Shown in pieces: positions 63,419-64,000 of a DNA stretch of 64,000 nucleotides. The stretch covers positions 1-64,000 of the forward strand of contig JAIXWM010000184.1 of NCBI GenBank assembly GCA_027491255.1, read 5' to 3'. Each line of letters starts with the position of its first letter. Position 1 is the first letter of the stretch. The notes under the pieces are model-generated. The model saw nothing but the letters and a program-made list of their open reading frames with translations, had not been told where the DNA came from and ran no database searches. Position numbers and translations under genes: made by a program. This stretch comes from Rubrivivax sp. (GTDB lineage: Bacteria > Pseudomonadota > Gammaproteobacteria > Burkholderiales > Burkholderiaceae_C).

Positions 63419-63432
63419 GACCGAGAGCCGCC

Positions 63433-63587
63433 GAGCCTGTCCCCCATGCCCGCCTTGCACGCCAAGACGCCCAGCCCCGTCGTCGCCAACTCGCGCCACA
63501 GCCCGAGCGTGGGCTGCGGCATGGGCCTGGAGCCAGGGTGCCTAGACGCGCTTGTCGGCCACGGCGCAAGCACTCGCAGGCCCTGAG
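63433..63587 (+). repeat. Intercistronic 155-bp repeat, copy B
   Basis: It starts GAGCCTGTCCCCCATGCCCG and ends CAGGCCCTGAG. It aligns over its full length with copy C (26571-26724) and shares the start, central GTCG block and right end with copy A (17263-17416). It separates fabH from fabD, genes that are usually close together. The right end lies 26 bases before the fabD ATG. Confidence 0.65.
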
Positions 63588-63613
63588 ACCAAGACCACCT
63601 CACGACCACTCCG

Positions 63614-64000
63614 ATGAAGCCCTTTGCATTCGTCTTCCCCGGCCAGGGTTCGCAGTCCGTCGGCATGCTGGACGCCTGGGGCGACCACCCTGCCGTGCGC
63701 GCCACGCTGGACGAGGCCTCGCAGGCCCTCGGCGAGGACCTCGCGCGCCTGGTCCGCGAGGGCCCGAAGGAGGCCCTGGACCTGACCACGAACACCCAGC
63801 CGGTGATGCTGACGGCGGCGATCGCCTGTTACCGGGCCTGGCTCGAGGAAGGGGGCGGCGAGCCTTCAGCGGTGGCCGGTCACTCGCTGGGCGAGTACAG
63901 CGCCCTCGTCGCGGCCGGCGCGCTCACGCTGTCCGACGCCCTGCCGCTGGTGCGGCTGCGCGCGCAGGCGATGCAGGAGGCGGTACCGGTGGGCGTCGGC
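63614..64000 (+). CDS. fabD: Malonyl-CoA:ACP transacylase (partial, 3' end cut)
   Basis: 129 residues are visible before the window ends. The text FVFPGQGSQSVGM, TQPVMLTAAIA and the nucleophile elbow AGHSLGEYSALVAAGAL (Ser about 93) are typical of FabD, which loads malonate onto ACP. The ATG at 63614 follows repeat copy B. The C-terminal half lies outside the window. Confidence 0.95.
   Translation, partial: MKPFAFVFPGQGSQSVGMLDAWGDHPAVRATLDEASQALGEDLARLVREGPKEALDLTTNTQPVMLTAAIACYRAWLEEGGGEPSAVAGHSLGEYSALVAAGALTLSDALPLVRLRAQAMQEAVPVGVG

Overview
This 64 kb window is from a high-GC (roughly 70%) betaproteobacterial chromosome. The order Burkholderiales fits best, probably the Rubrivivax/Leptothrix/Comamonadaceae side. 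The evidence is the gene families and their order: yceD-rpmF-plsX-fabH-fabD, a DUF502-aspS-nudB-endonuclease-cardiolipin synthase chain, rhlE, a DUF3108 protein, DUF1841, FmdB and cytochrome c4. Genes are tightly packed with many 4-base start/stop overlaps, and GTG starts are common. I saw no rRNA, tRNA or CRISPR array.

Layout. 0.2-1.4 kb: a di-haem cytochrome c peroxidase-like lipoprotein. 1.6-8.7 kb: a solute uptake and catabolism locus. A FadR-type GntR regulator and a periplasmic binding protein face an enolase-superfamily enzyme, two permeases, two unrecognised proteins and an ABC ATPase. 8.8-16 kb, minus strand: a DCC-COQ7 fusion, cardiolipin synthase, an endonuclease/exonuclease/phosphatase protein, nudB, aspS, a DUF502 membrane protein and an FmdB zinc ribbon. 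16-22.4 kb: a DsbC-like protein, DUF3429, a Pro/Ala-rich DUF3108 protein, an enoyl-CoA hydratase, a PNPOx-like protein and lysS.

22.7-43.7 kb is a surface polysaccharide locus. The plus-strand half has two DegT aminotransferases, a nucleotide-sugar epimerase, a hexapeptide acyltransferase, glycosyltransferases, a flippase, an AsnB-type amidotransferase, a methyltransferase, a third DegT aminotransferase, a three-repeat periplasmic protein and a phosphoglycosyl transferase. The minus-strand half has a methyltransferase, a TPR-2OG oxygenase, a WecA/MraY-type transferase, an RfaH-like elongation factor and a YjbH protein. Together these suggest synthesis of an aminated or amidated repeat unit on undecaprenyl phosphate, its export, and dedicated transcription control. 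I see no polymerase (Wzy) or Wza/Wzc pair inside the window. The dTDP-rhamnose genes (rfbBDAC) lie 12 kb further on.

43.8-64 kb: rhlE; a two-component pair whose kinase-like partner lacks an ATPase domain; a repeat-rich lipoprotein; a TauE-type exporter; DUF1841; a CopZ-like protein; a cytochrome c4; a MoxR-VWA-Omp85 gene chain; rfbBDAC; a tetrapyrrole-methylase-family protein; Maf; and the yceD-rpmF-plsX-fabH-fabD lipid block, cut by the window end.

The most unusual observation is a 154-155 bp element present three times (17263, 26571, 63433). Each copy lies between co-directional genes and starts 9-25 bp after a stop codon. Other points of interest are the three-repeat periplasmic protein, the ATPase-less kinase-like protein, the lipid-anchored Omp85 protein translationally coupled to a VWA protein, the two unknown proteins in the ABC operon, and the DCC-COQ7 fusion.
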